From positions 1 to 7,991 of the forward strand of contig JAFYLX010000166.1 of assembly GCA_017556895.1 (NCBI GenBank): DNA of 7,991 nt, given 5' to 3'. The notes below the pieces were generated by a model. That model had not been told where the DNA came from. It saw only the letters and a list, made by a program, of their open reading frames with translations, and made no database searches. Made by a program: the position numbers and the translations under genes. Source of the stretch: Bacillota bacterium (GTDB lineage: Bacteria > Bacillota_A > Clostridia > Peptostreptococcales > Anaerovoracaceae). Positions 1-6,654 of the stretch are shown here, piece by piece; the stretch's first letter is position 1, and each line of letters starts with the position of its first letter.

Positions 1-1344
1 AGAAAATTTGCAGTGCCTAGCATCATAGCAATGGTGGTGGGTGCTCTAAATAATATAGTGGACAAGTTCTTTATAGGACAGAGTATTGGTGAACTAGGCA
101 ACGCAGCCACGAATGTGGCATTTCCGCTTTCTACTTGTTGCGTAGGACTTTCCCTTATGATGGGGATTGGTGCGGCGTCGGCTTTTAACCTTTCTATGGG
201 TAGGGGTGAAAAGGAAAAAGCACTGTTTTATATAGGGAATGCGACGACAATTTTATTCTCTATTGGTGCGATAATAGGTGTGTTAACGCTAATATTCTTA
301 GAACCATTGCTTCTGTTCTTTGGTTCACCGGTAGACGTGCTTGGATATGCTAAAGAATACGTAGGCATCACTGCACTGGGATTCCCGTTTTTCGTGTTGG
401 CAAACGGCGGTTCACATCTGGTTAGAGCTGACGGAAGCCCTAGATATTCTATGATGTGTAATTTATCTGGGGCAATTTTAAATGCAATCCTAGACCCTAT
501 TTTTATCTTCGCATTGGATATGGGAATGACTGGTGCTGCCCTTGCAACTATTATAGGGCAGATTGTATCCGGAATTCTCGTAATAAAATATATACTTAAT
601 TACAAGGCGGGCAAGATTACAAAGAAGCATCTTGTTCCAAAGCTTCAGTACGGCGGATACGCTGCAAACCTTGGTTTGGCACAGCTTGCTAGCCATATGT
701 CAATGATGGTCGTGCAGATTATCTTAAATAACACTTTGACGTATTATGGCGCTATGTCCATATACGGCGAGTCTATCCCGCTTGCCTGCGCGGGCATTAT
801 AAACAAGGTTAGCTTTATGTTTTTCGCGGTATGCATAGGAATAGGACAGGGCATGCAGCCGATCATAAGCTTCAACTATGGGGCCAAGCAGTACGCAAGG
901 GTTAAAAGGGTATTGAAATTAAGCTTGAATGCCAGCAGTATCATATGCGTAGTTGCATTTTTACTGTTCCAAATATTCCCTAGACAAATAATAGGTTTTT
1001 TTGGGGACGGCTCAGAGATGTACTTTGCATTCGCAGAAGAATATTTCAAAATATATATGTTCTGTACTTTCCTAAATAACATTCAGCCACTATCATCAAA
1101 TTTCTTTACATCCATAGGAAAGCCGGCAAAGGGAACTTTCCTTGGAATCACGAGACAGTTACTATGCTTGATGCCGCTAGTCATTGTCCTTCCAAGATTC
1201 TTTGGGATTGACGGTTTGATGTTTGCAGGACCAATAGCGGACTTCCTTGCGGCAGCAATTTCTGTAGTTATGCTTATTACGGAGCACAAGGAAATGGCTA
1301 AACTTGAGGCTCAAGGCGATAGATTGGAGGGTCATAATGAGTAA
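1..1344 (+). CDS. MATE family efflux transporter, MepA-like (5' partial)
   Basis: This is an integral membrane drug/metabolite exporter of the MATE family, which moves cationic or other small molecules out in exchange for Na+ or H+. The frame is open from base 1 (first codons read R-K-F-A-V-P-S-I-I-A), so the GTG at 13 is internal and the true start lies upstream of the window. The family usually has about 450 residues and 447 are visible, so perhaps 10-20 N-terminal residues are missing. Conserved landmarks, numbered from the first visible codon, are the N-terminal NNIVDKFFIG segment (near 17-26), the RADGSPRYSMM segment (near 142-152) followed by LNAILDPIFIF, and the second-half signature GIGQGMQPIISFNYGAK (near 280-296), which is typical of the MepA-like branch. 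About twelve hydrophobic segments are expected and the spacing fits. The gene ends in TAA and overlaps the next start by 8 bases. Substrate is unknown. Confidence 0.93.
   Translation, partial: RKFAVPSIIAMVVGALNNIVDKFFIGQSIGELGNAATNVAFPLSTCCVGLSLMMGIGAASAFNLSMGRGEKEKALFYIGNATTILFSIGAIIGVLTLIFLEPLLLFFGSPVDVLGYAKEYVGITALGFPFFVLANGGSHLVRADGSPRYSMMCNLSGAILNAILDPIFIFALDMGMTGAALATIIGQIVSGILVIKYILNYKAGKITKKHLVPKLQYGGYAANLGLAQLASHMSMMVVQIILNNTLTYYGAMSIYGESIPLACAGIINKVSFMFFAVCIGIGQGMQPIISFNYGAKQYARVKRVLKLSLNASSIICVVAFLLFQIFPRQIIGFFGDGSEMYFAFAEEYFKIYMFCTFLNNIQPLSSNFFTSIGKPAKGTFLGITRQLLCLMPLVIVLPRFFGIDGLMFAGPIADFLAAAISVVMLITEHKEMAKLEAQGDRLEGHNE
1326..1331 (+). promoter_or_regulatory. Shine-Dalgarno of the methyltransferase, inside the MATE 3' end
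   Basis: GGAGGG lies 5 bases before the ATG at 1337 and within the last codons of the MATE gene. It selects the ATG at 1337 rather than the in-frame upstream ATG at 1304, which has no comparable site and would add 11 residues not expected for the family. Its position implies translational coupling to the MATE gene. Confidence 0.75.
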
Positions 1345-1975
1345 ATTAATTGATAATCCGTGGAAAGGGATTAATCTCTCTGACTACGAGGGTCATATGA
1401 ATCTCGAAAGCGTAAGACAGCTTCCGGTTCTTCGAGTGATTTTAAAAGCACAGCTTGAGGCCTATGACATAAAGAAGGCTATGATCCTTGGAATTGCAGG
1501 AGGAGCAGGGCTTGAGCATGTCCGAGAAAACCAACTTGAGAAGCTATATGGAATAGACATTAATCAGAGCTTTTTAGCGGAATGTCTAAATAGATTTGGC
1601 AAACTATGCCCTATGTTAGAGCTTATAAACGAAGATTTAATGGACGAAGAGTGTGTTTTGCCGGAGGCAGACTTAGTAATATGTAACCTTGTAGCAGAGT
1701 ACATCGGATATGAAGCTCTTTTGGGAGCAGTTAGAAAATCACAGGCAAAGTATGCTTCCGTTGTGATTCAAGTAAACAGAAAGCAGGGCTTTGTTTCGGA
1801 TTCGCCATATCTAAAAGCCTTCGAGAGATTGGACGAGGTTCATTGTCTTATGGAAGAGGAAGTTTTAATCTCGAAAATGAAAAATCAAAAATACGAATTT
1901 ATTTGTAAAAAAGCGGAAGATTTACCCAATGGAAAAGTATTGGTAAGGCTAGATTTTGTGCAAAAAATGTGTTAA
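1337..1975 (+). CDS. Class I SAM-dependent methyltransferase, small (212 aa)
   Basis: This is probably a cytoplasmic enzyme transferring a methyl group from S-adenosylmethionine to an unidentified acceptor. The fold signals are a strand plus glycine-rich motif I, AMILGIAGGAGLEHV (residues 48-62), an acidic motif-II end GIDIN (72-76, with Asp74 placed to bind the ribose hydroxyls), and a central strand ADLVICNLVAEYIGY (111-125). No N-terminal signal or membrane segment is seen. The first 45 residues (NPWKGINLSDYEGHM and following) form the N-terminal extension common to this uncharacterised family. The start is ATG 1337, chosen for its Shine-Dalgarno; it overlaps the MATE stop by 8 bases, so the two genes form one transcription and probably one translation unit. 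Family assignment is solid. Substrate (metabolite, nucleic acid base or protein) cannot be read from the sequence; a small molecule related to the exporter is only a guess. Confidence 0.85.
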   Translation: MSKLIDNPWKGINLSDYEGHMNLESVRQLPVLRVILKAQLEAYDIKKAMILGIAGGAGLEHVRENQLEKLYGIDINQSFLAECLNRFGKLCPMLELINEDLMDEECVLPEADLVICNLVAEYIGYEALLGAVRKSQAKYASVVIQVNRKQGFVSDSPYLKAFERLDEVHCLMEEEVLISKMKNQKYEFICKKAEDLPNGKVLVRLDFVQKMC

Positions 1976-1994
1976 AATATATCGGTTGTAAATT

Positions 1995-2012
1995 AGGAAG
2001 CAGAGGCTTCTT
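1995..2012 (+). terminator. Weak hairpin after the MATE-methyltransferase pair
   Basis: GAAGC and GCTTC flank an AGAG loop, extendable by one G-T and one A-T pair to 7 bp. It lies 20 bases after the methyltransferase stop. No real T-run follows (the sequence goes on TTAACATAATTAATT), so termination here would be weak. It may be only an RNA hairpin or chance. Confidence 0.3.
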
Positions 2013-2039
2013 AACATAATTAATTCAAAAGTGTTTATT
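2011..2039 (+). promoter_or_regulatory. Candidate sigma-A promoter for the SulP gene
   Basis: TTAACA at 2011-2016 matches the -35 consensus at 5 of 6 positions, and TTTATT at 2034-2039 matches the -10 at 4 of 6, with a 17-base spacer. It would start transcription near 2046, leaving only about 18 bases of leader with the ribosome site at its very 5' end, which is a weakness. The 88-base gap holds nothing better. Confidence 0.2.
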
Positions 2040-2063
2040 TAAAGAAAGAAGGCGCAAAAACAA

Positions 2064-3707
2064 ATGAATTTAGTGAAAACTTATTTCGCAGATCTAAAAA
2101 AGGAATTCGCTGGATATAACGGTCAGAAACTTACAAAAGACGTTATGTCTGGTATCACAGTAGCGGCGGTAGCACTTCCACTTGCACTGGCATTCGGTGT
2201 CAGCTCCGGTGCGACAGCGGCTTCTGGTCTGGTAACAGCTATTTTAGGTGGTATTATCATCAGTATGTTCTCCGGAGCATCCTTCCAAATTTCTGGTCCT
2301 ACTGGTGCAATGTCAGCTATCTTAATTACTCTTGCAGCTCAGTACGGTCTGCAGGGTATCTTTATGGCCAGCTTCCTTGCAGGTGTTATCCTGTTACTTG
2401 CTGGTGTACTAAAGCTGGGCAGAATTATATATTACATACCTTCATCTGTAATCACAGGCTTTACTTCCGGTATTGCAATTATCATCGCTTTAGGGCAGCT
2501 TGATAATTTCTTCGGTGTTAAGTCTGAAGGCGAACTAGCAATCTTAAAGGTTGTATCATACTTTACAGATGGATTTGATCCAAATTGGCAGGCAGTAGGA
2601 ATAGGCTCTGCAGTAATCCTATTCATGCTATTATGGCCAAAGAAACTTAATGAAAAACTTCCATCTTCACTTGCAGCTATCATATTGGTAGTAATCGCTG
2701 GTTATTTCATCGATTTCAACGTAGAAGTTGTAGGCGATATTCCAAAATCAATTATGCTTGAAGATAGATTATCTCTTGTAGGCGTTAGCATGGATCAGTT
2801 CTGGGATCTATTAGTACCTGCATTCTCTATTGCAGCACTAGGTATGATCGAATCTCTTCTTTGTGGTGCTTCCGCTAGCAAGATGAAAAAGGAAGACTTC
2901 AATGCAGACAGAGAACTTGTTGCACAGGGTATCGGTAATATGGTTATTCCTTTATTCGGTGGTGTTCCTGCAACAGCTGCTATCGCAAGAACAAGCGTAG
3001 CTATCAAGGCTGGTTGTGAAACTAGACTTGCGGGCATCATTCATGCAGTAATCTTATTACTTTCCATGTTTGTAATCGGTCCAATCATGTCAACTATTCC
3101 GCTTTCCGCATTAGCAGGCGTTCTTATGGTTACTGCTTGGAGAATGAACGACTGGGAAAACATCGACTTTATCTTTGGACACAAGTTCAAACCTGGTATC
3201 CTTAAGTTTGTTATCACAATGGTAGCTACTGTAATACTAGACTTAACAAAGGCTATCCTAATCGGTGTTGCGGTATCTGCATTCTTACTTTTAGTTAAAT
3301 TAACAGACATCGACGTAACAGTTGCAAATATCGACAAGAAGAGATTAGAAGACATCGGCATTAATGTTCCTAAGGTATCAGACAAGGTTAAGATTGCTTA
3401 TCTAACTGGTACAATCTTCTTTGCTGTAGTAGATAAGTTAAGCAAGAAGATTAAAGAGGAAGGTCAGACTGAAGGTCTAATCCTTTCCATGAGAGGCGTT
3501 CCGGTAATCGACGTTTCCGGTATTCAGGCATTAACTGAACTAGTTAAGGAAATGAACGAAATGGGCACAGAAGTATACTTAACAAGTGTACAGCCAAAGG
3601 TATATAACTTGATGGAACAGGGTGGTTTCATCGACTTAATTGGCAGAGAATACGTATTCGACAGTGCACAGCATGCGATTCTTGTTGCTATGGAAGAGCA
3701 TATGTAA
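2064..3707 (+). CDS. SulP family inorganic anion transporter with STAS domain
   Basis: This is a membrane anion transporter of the SulP/SLC26 family (547 aa, the usual bacterial length). Family members import sulfate, bicarbonate or dicarboxylates by proton or sodium symport. The membrane part covers about residues 25-410. It contains the TM3 signature QISGPTGAMSA (75-85), the ESLLCGASASKMK segment (263-275), and the highly conserved LFGGVPATAAIART stretch (297-310). A cytoplasmic STAS domain follows (about 441-545), with the VIDVSGIQAL motif (481-490). Ser485 occupies the position of the phosphorylated serine in anti-sigma-antagonist STAS proteins. The start is ATG 2064, preceded by AGAAGG at 2047-2052 (11-base spacing). 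The gene has its own clear terminator downstream. No carbonic anhydrase, sulfate-activation or dicarboxylate gene is beside it in this window, so the substrate stays open between sulfate (SulP proper), bicarbonate (BicA type) and others. Confidence 0.95.
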   Translation: MNLVKTYFADLKKEFAGYNGQKLTKDVMSGITVAAVALPLALAFGVSSGATAASGLVTAILGGIIISMFSGASFQISGPTGAMSAILITLAAQYGLQGIFMASFLAGVILLLAGVLKLGRIIYYIPSSVITGFTSGIAIIIALGQLDNFFGVKSEGELAILKVVSYFTDGFDPNWQAVGIGSAVILFMLLWPKKLNEKLPSSLAAIILVVIAGYFIDFNVEVVGDIPKSIMLEDRLSLVGVSMDQFWDLLVPAFSIAALGMIESLLCGASASKMKKEDFNADRELVAQGIGNMVIPLFGGVPATAAIARTSVAIKAGCETRLAGIIHAVILLLSMFVIGPIMSTIPLSALAGVLMVTAWRMNDWENIDFIFGHKFKPGILKFVITMVATVILDLTKAILIGVAVSAFLLLVKLTDIDVTVANIDKKRLEDIGINVPKVSDKVKIAYLTGTIFFAVVDKLSKKIKEEGQTEGLILSMRGVPVIDVSGIQALTELVKEMNEMGTEVYLTSVQPKVYNLMEQGGFIDLIGREYVFDSAQHAILVAMEEHM

Positions 3708-3711
3708 AATT

Positions 3712-3739
3712 AGAGGTGGAGTATTCCACCTCTTTATTT
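3712..3739 (+). terminator. Rho-independent terminator of the SulP gene
   Basis: A perfect 9-bp stem, AGAGGTGGA (3712-3720) with TCCACCTCT (3725-3733), has a GTAT loop and is followed by the T-rich tail TTATTT. It begins 5 bases after the SulP stop. The tail is interrupted by one A, so read-through into the downstream gene is possible. Confidence 0.85.
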
Positions 3740-3777
3740 GAATTCGTCGTTTGAATTTGTGAAAGGAACGGATAGGC

Positions 3778-5088
3778 ATGGAACTTTATATAGCATTCAT
3801 AGTTTTTATCATATCTATGCTTATAGCGATTATAACCAGCCACAGCATGGTTATTGCCCTTGTCATCGGCTTGGTAGCCTTCTTGATTGTGGGCAAAATT
3901 AGGGGATATTCTCTAGAAAGTATGACCAAGATGAGTATAGACGCCAACCAGAGCTCTCTAGTAGTAATAAAGGTAATGCTCATTATTGGGGTGCTTACTG
4001 CGGCCTGGAGAGTATCAGGAACAATAACAATTTTCGTCTACTATGGTATGAAGGTTATTATGCCGCCGATTTTCTTGTTGATTACATTCCTGCTTTGTTG
4101 CTTGTTAAGTTATGCAATCGGTACATCCTTTGGTGTTGCAGGGACTGTAGGCGTAATATTCATGGCTCTTGCTAGAAGTGGAGGAGTTAATCCACTTCTT
4201 ACAGCGGGTGTAGTCATGTCTGGCGTATATTTTGGAGACAGATGCTCACCTGTGTCATCAAGTGCAAATATGGTTGCCGGCGTAACAGAAACAAAAATAT
4301 ATGATAATGTTAAAATAATGATGAAGACGGGAGCACTTCCCTTTGCTATTACATTGATGGTATATGCAATCTTGTCTATAGCAAATCCTATCGTTTCTGT
4401 TGATCAGTCAATGATCCAAACTTTTGAAAATGAGTTTAATCTTTCCATCTGGTCCTTCCTGCCTGCAATCATAGTAATAGGTCTTCCGCTACTAAAAATT
4501 GGCGTTGTAAAGGCAATGACGGCAAGCATCGCGAGTGCTATAATTGTTGCTTGGTTGGTGCAAGGCGTGGACTTATTAAAAGTTTTGGAAATATGCATTT
4601 TCGGATACGAATCATCTAGCAGTGGGCTAGGGGCAATCCTTAATGGCGGAGGATTGGTTTCTATGCTAGAAATCGTAATAATTCTTGTTATATCCAGCTC
4701 ATATTCGGGTATATTTAGTGGTACTAAGATGCTTGATTCGTTACAAGAAAAACTTGCGAAGGCCTGCAATAAGGTAGGAAGATTTGCAATAATGGTGGCT
4801 ATGAGCATTGCTATGTCTTGTATTTTCTGCAATCAAACCATTGGAACATTGATGTGTGCAGATCTTATGAGAAAACCATACATTGATGGTGGAGGCGACA
4901 ACACGGAACTGGCAATTGACTTAGAAAATTCAGTAATTTTAATAGCATGTTTCATACCATGGTCCATAGGATGCAGCGTGCCTCTTTTGATGCTGGGCGT
5001 CGACTTTAAGGCACTTCCTTTTGCAGTATTTATGTATCTGGTTCCATTGTGCTATTTGTTTACAAAGAAGAAATGGTTTAATAATTAA
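3778..5088 (+). CDS. Na+/H+ antiporter, NhaC family
   Basis: This is a polytopic membrane antiporter of the NhaC family (436 aa; members are commonly about 440-480). NhaC proteins exchange Na+ for H+, and the MleN branch couples malate-lactate exchange to Na+/H+. Landmarks are AIGTSFGVAGTVGV (113-126) and SGVYFGDRCSPVSSSAN (148-164), which matches the NhaC YFGD-x-x-SP core. Another is SSSYSGIFSGTKML (306-319), and the CNQTIGT helix lies at 351-357. Around ten or more hydrophobic segments span the protein, with a KKKW tail at the cytoplasmic end. The usual SDTTN that follows GDxxSP is here SSSAN, so substrate and ion coupling may differ from characterised NhaC. The start is ATG 3778 with AAAGGA at 3762-3767. 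No convincing promoter lies in the 38 bases after the SulP terminator. The hydrogenase starts 29 bases after its stop, with no terminator between. Confidence 0.88.
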   Translation: MELYIAFIVFIISMLIAIITSHSMVIALVIGLVAFLIVGKIRGYSLESMTKMSIDANQSSLVVIKVMLIIGVLTAAWRVSGTITIFVYYGMKVIMPPIFLLITFLLCCLLSYAIGTSFGVAGTVGVIFMALARSGGVNPLLTAGVVMSGVYFGDRCSPVSSSANMVAGVTETKIYDNVKIMMKTGALPFAITLMVYAILSIANPIVSVDQSMIQTFENEFNLSIWSFLPAIIVIGLPLLKIGVVKAMTASIASAIIVAWLVQGVDLLKVLEICIFGYESSSSGLGAILNGGGLVSMLEIVIILVISSSYSGIFSGTKMLDSLQEKLAKACNKVGRFAIMVAMSIAMSCIFCNQTIGTLMCADLMRKPYIDGGGDNTELAIDLENSVILIACFIPWSIGCSVPLLMLGVDFKALPFAVFMYLVPLCYLFTKKKWFNN

Positions 5089-5102
5089 TAGATAAATGAT
5101 AA

Positions 5103-5110
5103 AAGGAGGA
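5103..5110 (+). promoter_or_regulatory. Shine-Dalgarno fixing the TTG start of the hydrogenase
   Basis: AAGGAGGA is a near-perfect match to the 16S rRNA 3' end and sits 7 bases before TTG at 5118. In-frame stops lie just upstream (within the AAATGATAA stretch), and no internal Met occurs before residue 163, so TTG is the start. Confidence 0.85.
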
Positions 5111-5117
5111 AAAGTAT

Positions 5118-6557
5118 TTGAAGTTATTTGATAATAAAGTTCAAGAAACTAAATACAAGGTTTTGAGAGAAGTAGCTTATCAAGCATGGAAGGGAAACAA
5201 GGCGTTTGCACAGTTTAATGAAATCGCTAACGCTGTTATCCCAAAAGATCAGCCACCACAGAGTTGCTGTATATATAAGGATAGAGCTGTTGTTGCGGAA
5301 AGAATCCAGCACGCACTCGGTAACGGTTGCGGCAATGAAAACGTAGTGCACGTTATCGATATTGCATGCGACGAATGCCCTGAAGCGGGCCATGTTGTTA
5401 CGGATCTTTGTAGAGGATGCCTAGCGCATGACTGTCAGGCCGCATGTCCTAGAGATGCAATCTATATCGATGAACATCAGCATGCTCATATTGACAAGAG
5501 TAAATGCATTGAGTGTGGAAAATGTGCAAGAGCATGTAAGTATAGTGCTATTCACAATTTCCAGAGACCTTGTGAAAGAGCATGTAAAGTTAATGCAATC
5601 TCTATGGCTCCCGGTGGTGAAGCACAGATTGACTATACTAAGTGCATAAATTGTGGTGCTTGCGTTTATCACTGCCCGTTTGGTGCTACTGTAGACGTAT
5701 CCAGCATCGTTGATGTAATTGAAGAAATTAAGATTGCTCAGGCTAACAAAGACGTAGACAAGATTATAGCGATCGTAGCTCCTTCTATTGCAAGCCAGTT
5801 TACTTATGCTTCACTTGGACAGGTCATTACAGGAATCAAGGAACTTGGTTTTAATGAAGTACTTGAAGCTGCTGTTGGGGCAGAAATGGTTGCATATAAA
5901 GAAGGTCTTGAGCTTGTCGAAAAAGGATTTTTGACTAGTTCATGTTGTCCGGCTTTCGTAAGATATATCGAAACTAAGCATCCTAAGATGGTTGAACATA
6001 TTTCTCATAACTTATCTCCTATGGCTGAATTAGGTAAACACGTTAAAGAGAGAAGAAGTGATGCGGTAGTTGTTTTCATCGGCCCTTGCATTGCTAAAAA
6101 AGCAGAAGTAAGAACTGAAAGAGTTAGTCAGTATGTTGACTATGCAATTACATTTGAAGAACTACAGGCGCTATTTGACAGCAAAAATATCGTTCTTAAG
6201 GATCTTCCATGGACTGAATGGAATCAGGCATCATACTACGGCAGAAACTTTGCTAGAGCGGGCGGCGTTACTACTGCGGTTGAGCAGATGCTAAAGGAAC
6301 TTGAGGTAGAAGACTTTGAGTTTAATCCTGTAAGCTGTGATGGAATCGACAAGTGTAAAGTTGCACTTCTAAAGGCATCTAAGGGCGTTTTACCTAATAA
6401 CTTTATCGAGGGTATGGCTTGTGTAGGTGGATGTATCGGCGGAAGTGGTAATCTTGTACGCTATGAGTATTCACCAGAGGAGATGACTGACCACATAGAG
6501 GGCGCGCATACTACAGAAATGCTTTCAAATATGAAAAAACATATCAATAGATATTAG
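5118..6557 (+). CDS. Monomeric [FeFe] hydrogenase, group B type
   Basis: This enzyme interconverts protons plus electrons (from ferredoxin) and H2 at an H-cluster; it should be cytoplasmic, as no signal peptide is seen. The 479-aa length fits group B monomeric hydrogenases. The N-terminal third is cysteine-rich: CC at 50-51, C71, C84/C87, then C98-C101-C106-C110, C130-C133-C136-C140, C152/C156 and C176-C179-C182-C186, enough for three or more [4Fe-4S] clusters. The catalytic domain has all three H-cluster motifs: TSCCPAF (273-279), GPCIAKKAE (322-330) and MACVGGCIGG (433-442). The cluster ligands by alignment are C277, C324, C435 and C439. C276, E262 and E265 line up by motif with the proton-path residues C299, E279 and E282 of the clostridial CpI enzyme. 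Maturases HydE/F/G are not in this window. The TTG start has a strong ribosome site. The NhaC gene is 29 bases upstream and no terminator separates them. Whether it evolves, takes up or senses H2 is not known. Confidence 0.95.
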   Translation: MKLFDNKVQETKYKVLREVAYQAWKGNKAFAQFNEIANAVIPKDQPPQSCCIYKDRAVVAERIQHALGNGCGNENVVHVIDIACDECPEAGHVVTDLCRGCLAHDCQAACPRDAIYIDEHQHAHIDKSKCIECGKCARACKYSAIHNFQRPCERACKVNAISMAPGGEAQIDYTKCINCGACVYHCPFGATVDVSSIVDVIEEIKIAQANKDVDKIIAIVAPSIASQFTYASLGQVITGIKELGFNEVLEAAVGAEMVAYKEGLELVEKGFLTSSCCPAFVRYIETKHPKMVEHISHNLSPMAELGKHVKERRSDAVVVFIGPCIAKKAEVRTERVSQYVDYAITFEELQALFDSKNIVLKDLPWTEWNQASYYGRNFARAGGVTTAVEQMLKELEVEDFEFNPVSCDGIDKCKVALLKASKGVLPNNFIEGMACVGGCIGGSGNLVRYEYSPEEMTDHIEGAHTTEMLSNMKKHINRY

Positions 6558-6566
6558 GCGCAAACG

Positions 6567-6595
6567 TTGATTTTACTAGAAAAATTAGGTATAAT
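6567..6595 (+). promoter_or_regulatory. Sigma-A promoter of the GH2 gene
   Basis: TTGATT (-35, 6567-6572), a 17-base spacer and a perfect TATAAT (-10, 6590-6595) sit in the 97-base gap. The -35 begins 10 bases after the hydrogenase stop. Transcription should start near 6602. This is the best promoter in the window and makes the GH2 gene independently expressed. A weak catabolite-response-like sequence, CGCAAACGTTGATT (6559-6572), overlaps the -35 but misses two consensus positions. Confidence 0.8.
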
Positions 6596-6610
6596 ATTTG
6601 GTGACGTTTT

Positions 6611-6635
6611 TTGATTGTCAAGAGTTGACAAACAA
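6611..6635 (+). promoter_or_regulatory. Imperfect palindrome in the GH2 leader, candidate operator
   Basis: Half-sites TTGATTGTCAA (6611-6621) and TTGACAAACAA (6625-6635) are reverse complements at 10 of 11 positions around a GAG centre. The inner 7 bases (TTGTCAA/TTGACAA) are perfect. It lies about 9 to 33 bases after the predicted transcription start and just before the ribosome site, a usual place for a repressor operator. It could instead act as a leader RNA hairpin. The binding protein's family cannot be told; no regulator gene is in the window. Confidence 0.5.
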
Positions 6636-6639
6636 TCTA

Positions 6640-6647
6640 AAGGAGGA
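6640..6647 (+). promoter_or_regulatory. Shine-Dalgarno fixing the TTG start of the GH2 gene
   Basis: AAGGAGGA lies 7 bases before TTG at 6655, the same motif and spacing as at the hydrogenase start. No ATG or GTG competes nearby in frame, and the encoded N-terminus (RTIVNFNAKWAF) fits the start of GH2 enzymes. Confidence 0.8.
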
Positions 6648-6654
6648 CTTTCTT

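Noticed and set aside
3737..3757. Direct repeat TTTGAATT twice (3737-3744, 3750-3757)
   Set aside because: It is only 8 AT-rich bases in an AT-rich gap and does not fit promoter spacing. Chance is the simpler reading.
4404..4832. 142-codon reverse-strand open frame opposite the NhaC gene
   Set aside because: It is fully antisense to a well-supported membrane protein gene, with low-complexity content mirroring hydrophobic codons and no start signals. The other reverse-strand frames were rejected for the same reason.
5428..5649. 73-codon + strand open frame inside the hydrogenase
   Set aside because: It lies wholly in another frame of the ferredoxin-domain region, has no ribosome site and no recognisable protein character. 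It is a shadow of the real gene.
2050..6564. Shared 9-mer AGGCGCAAA before the SulP gene (2050-2058) and after the hydrogenase (6556-6564)
   Set aside because: The contexts differ (one by a ribosome site, one over a stop codon), there is no symmetry, and a single 9-base match is weak evidence.
6559..6572. Catabolite response element over the GH2 -35 box
   Set aside because: The central CG and AA fit, but the first T and the late C of the consensus are missing, so it is mentioned only as a weak resemblance in the promoter entry.
6639..6651. Small hairpin AAAG-GAGGA-CTTT holding the GH2 ribosome site in its loop
   Set aside because: The stem is only 4 bp and mostly A-U, too weak to argue for control of translation.
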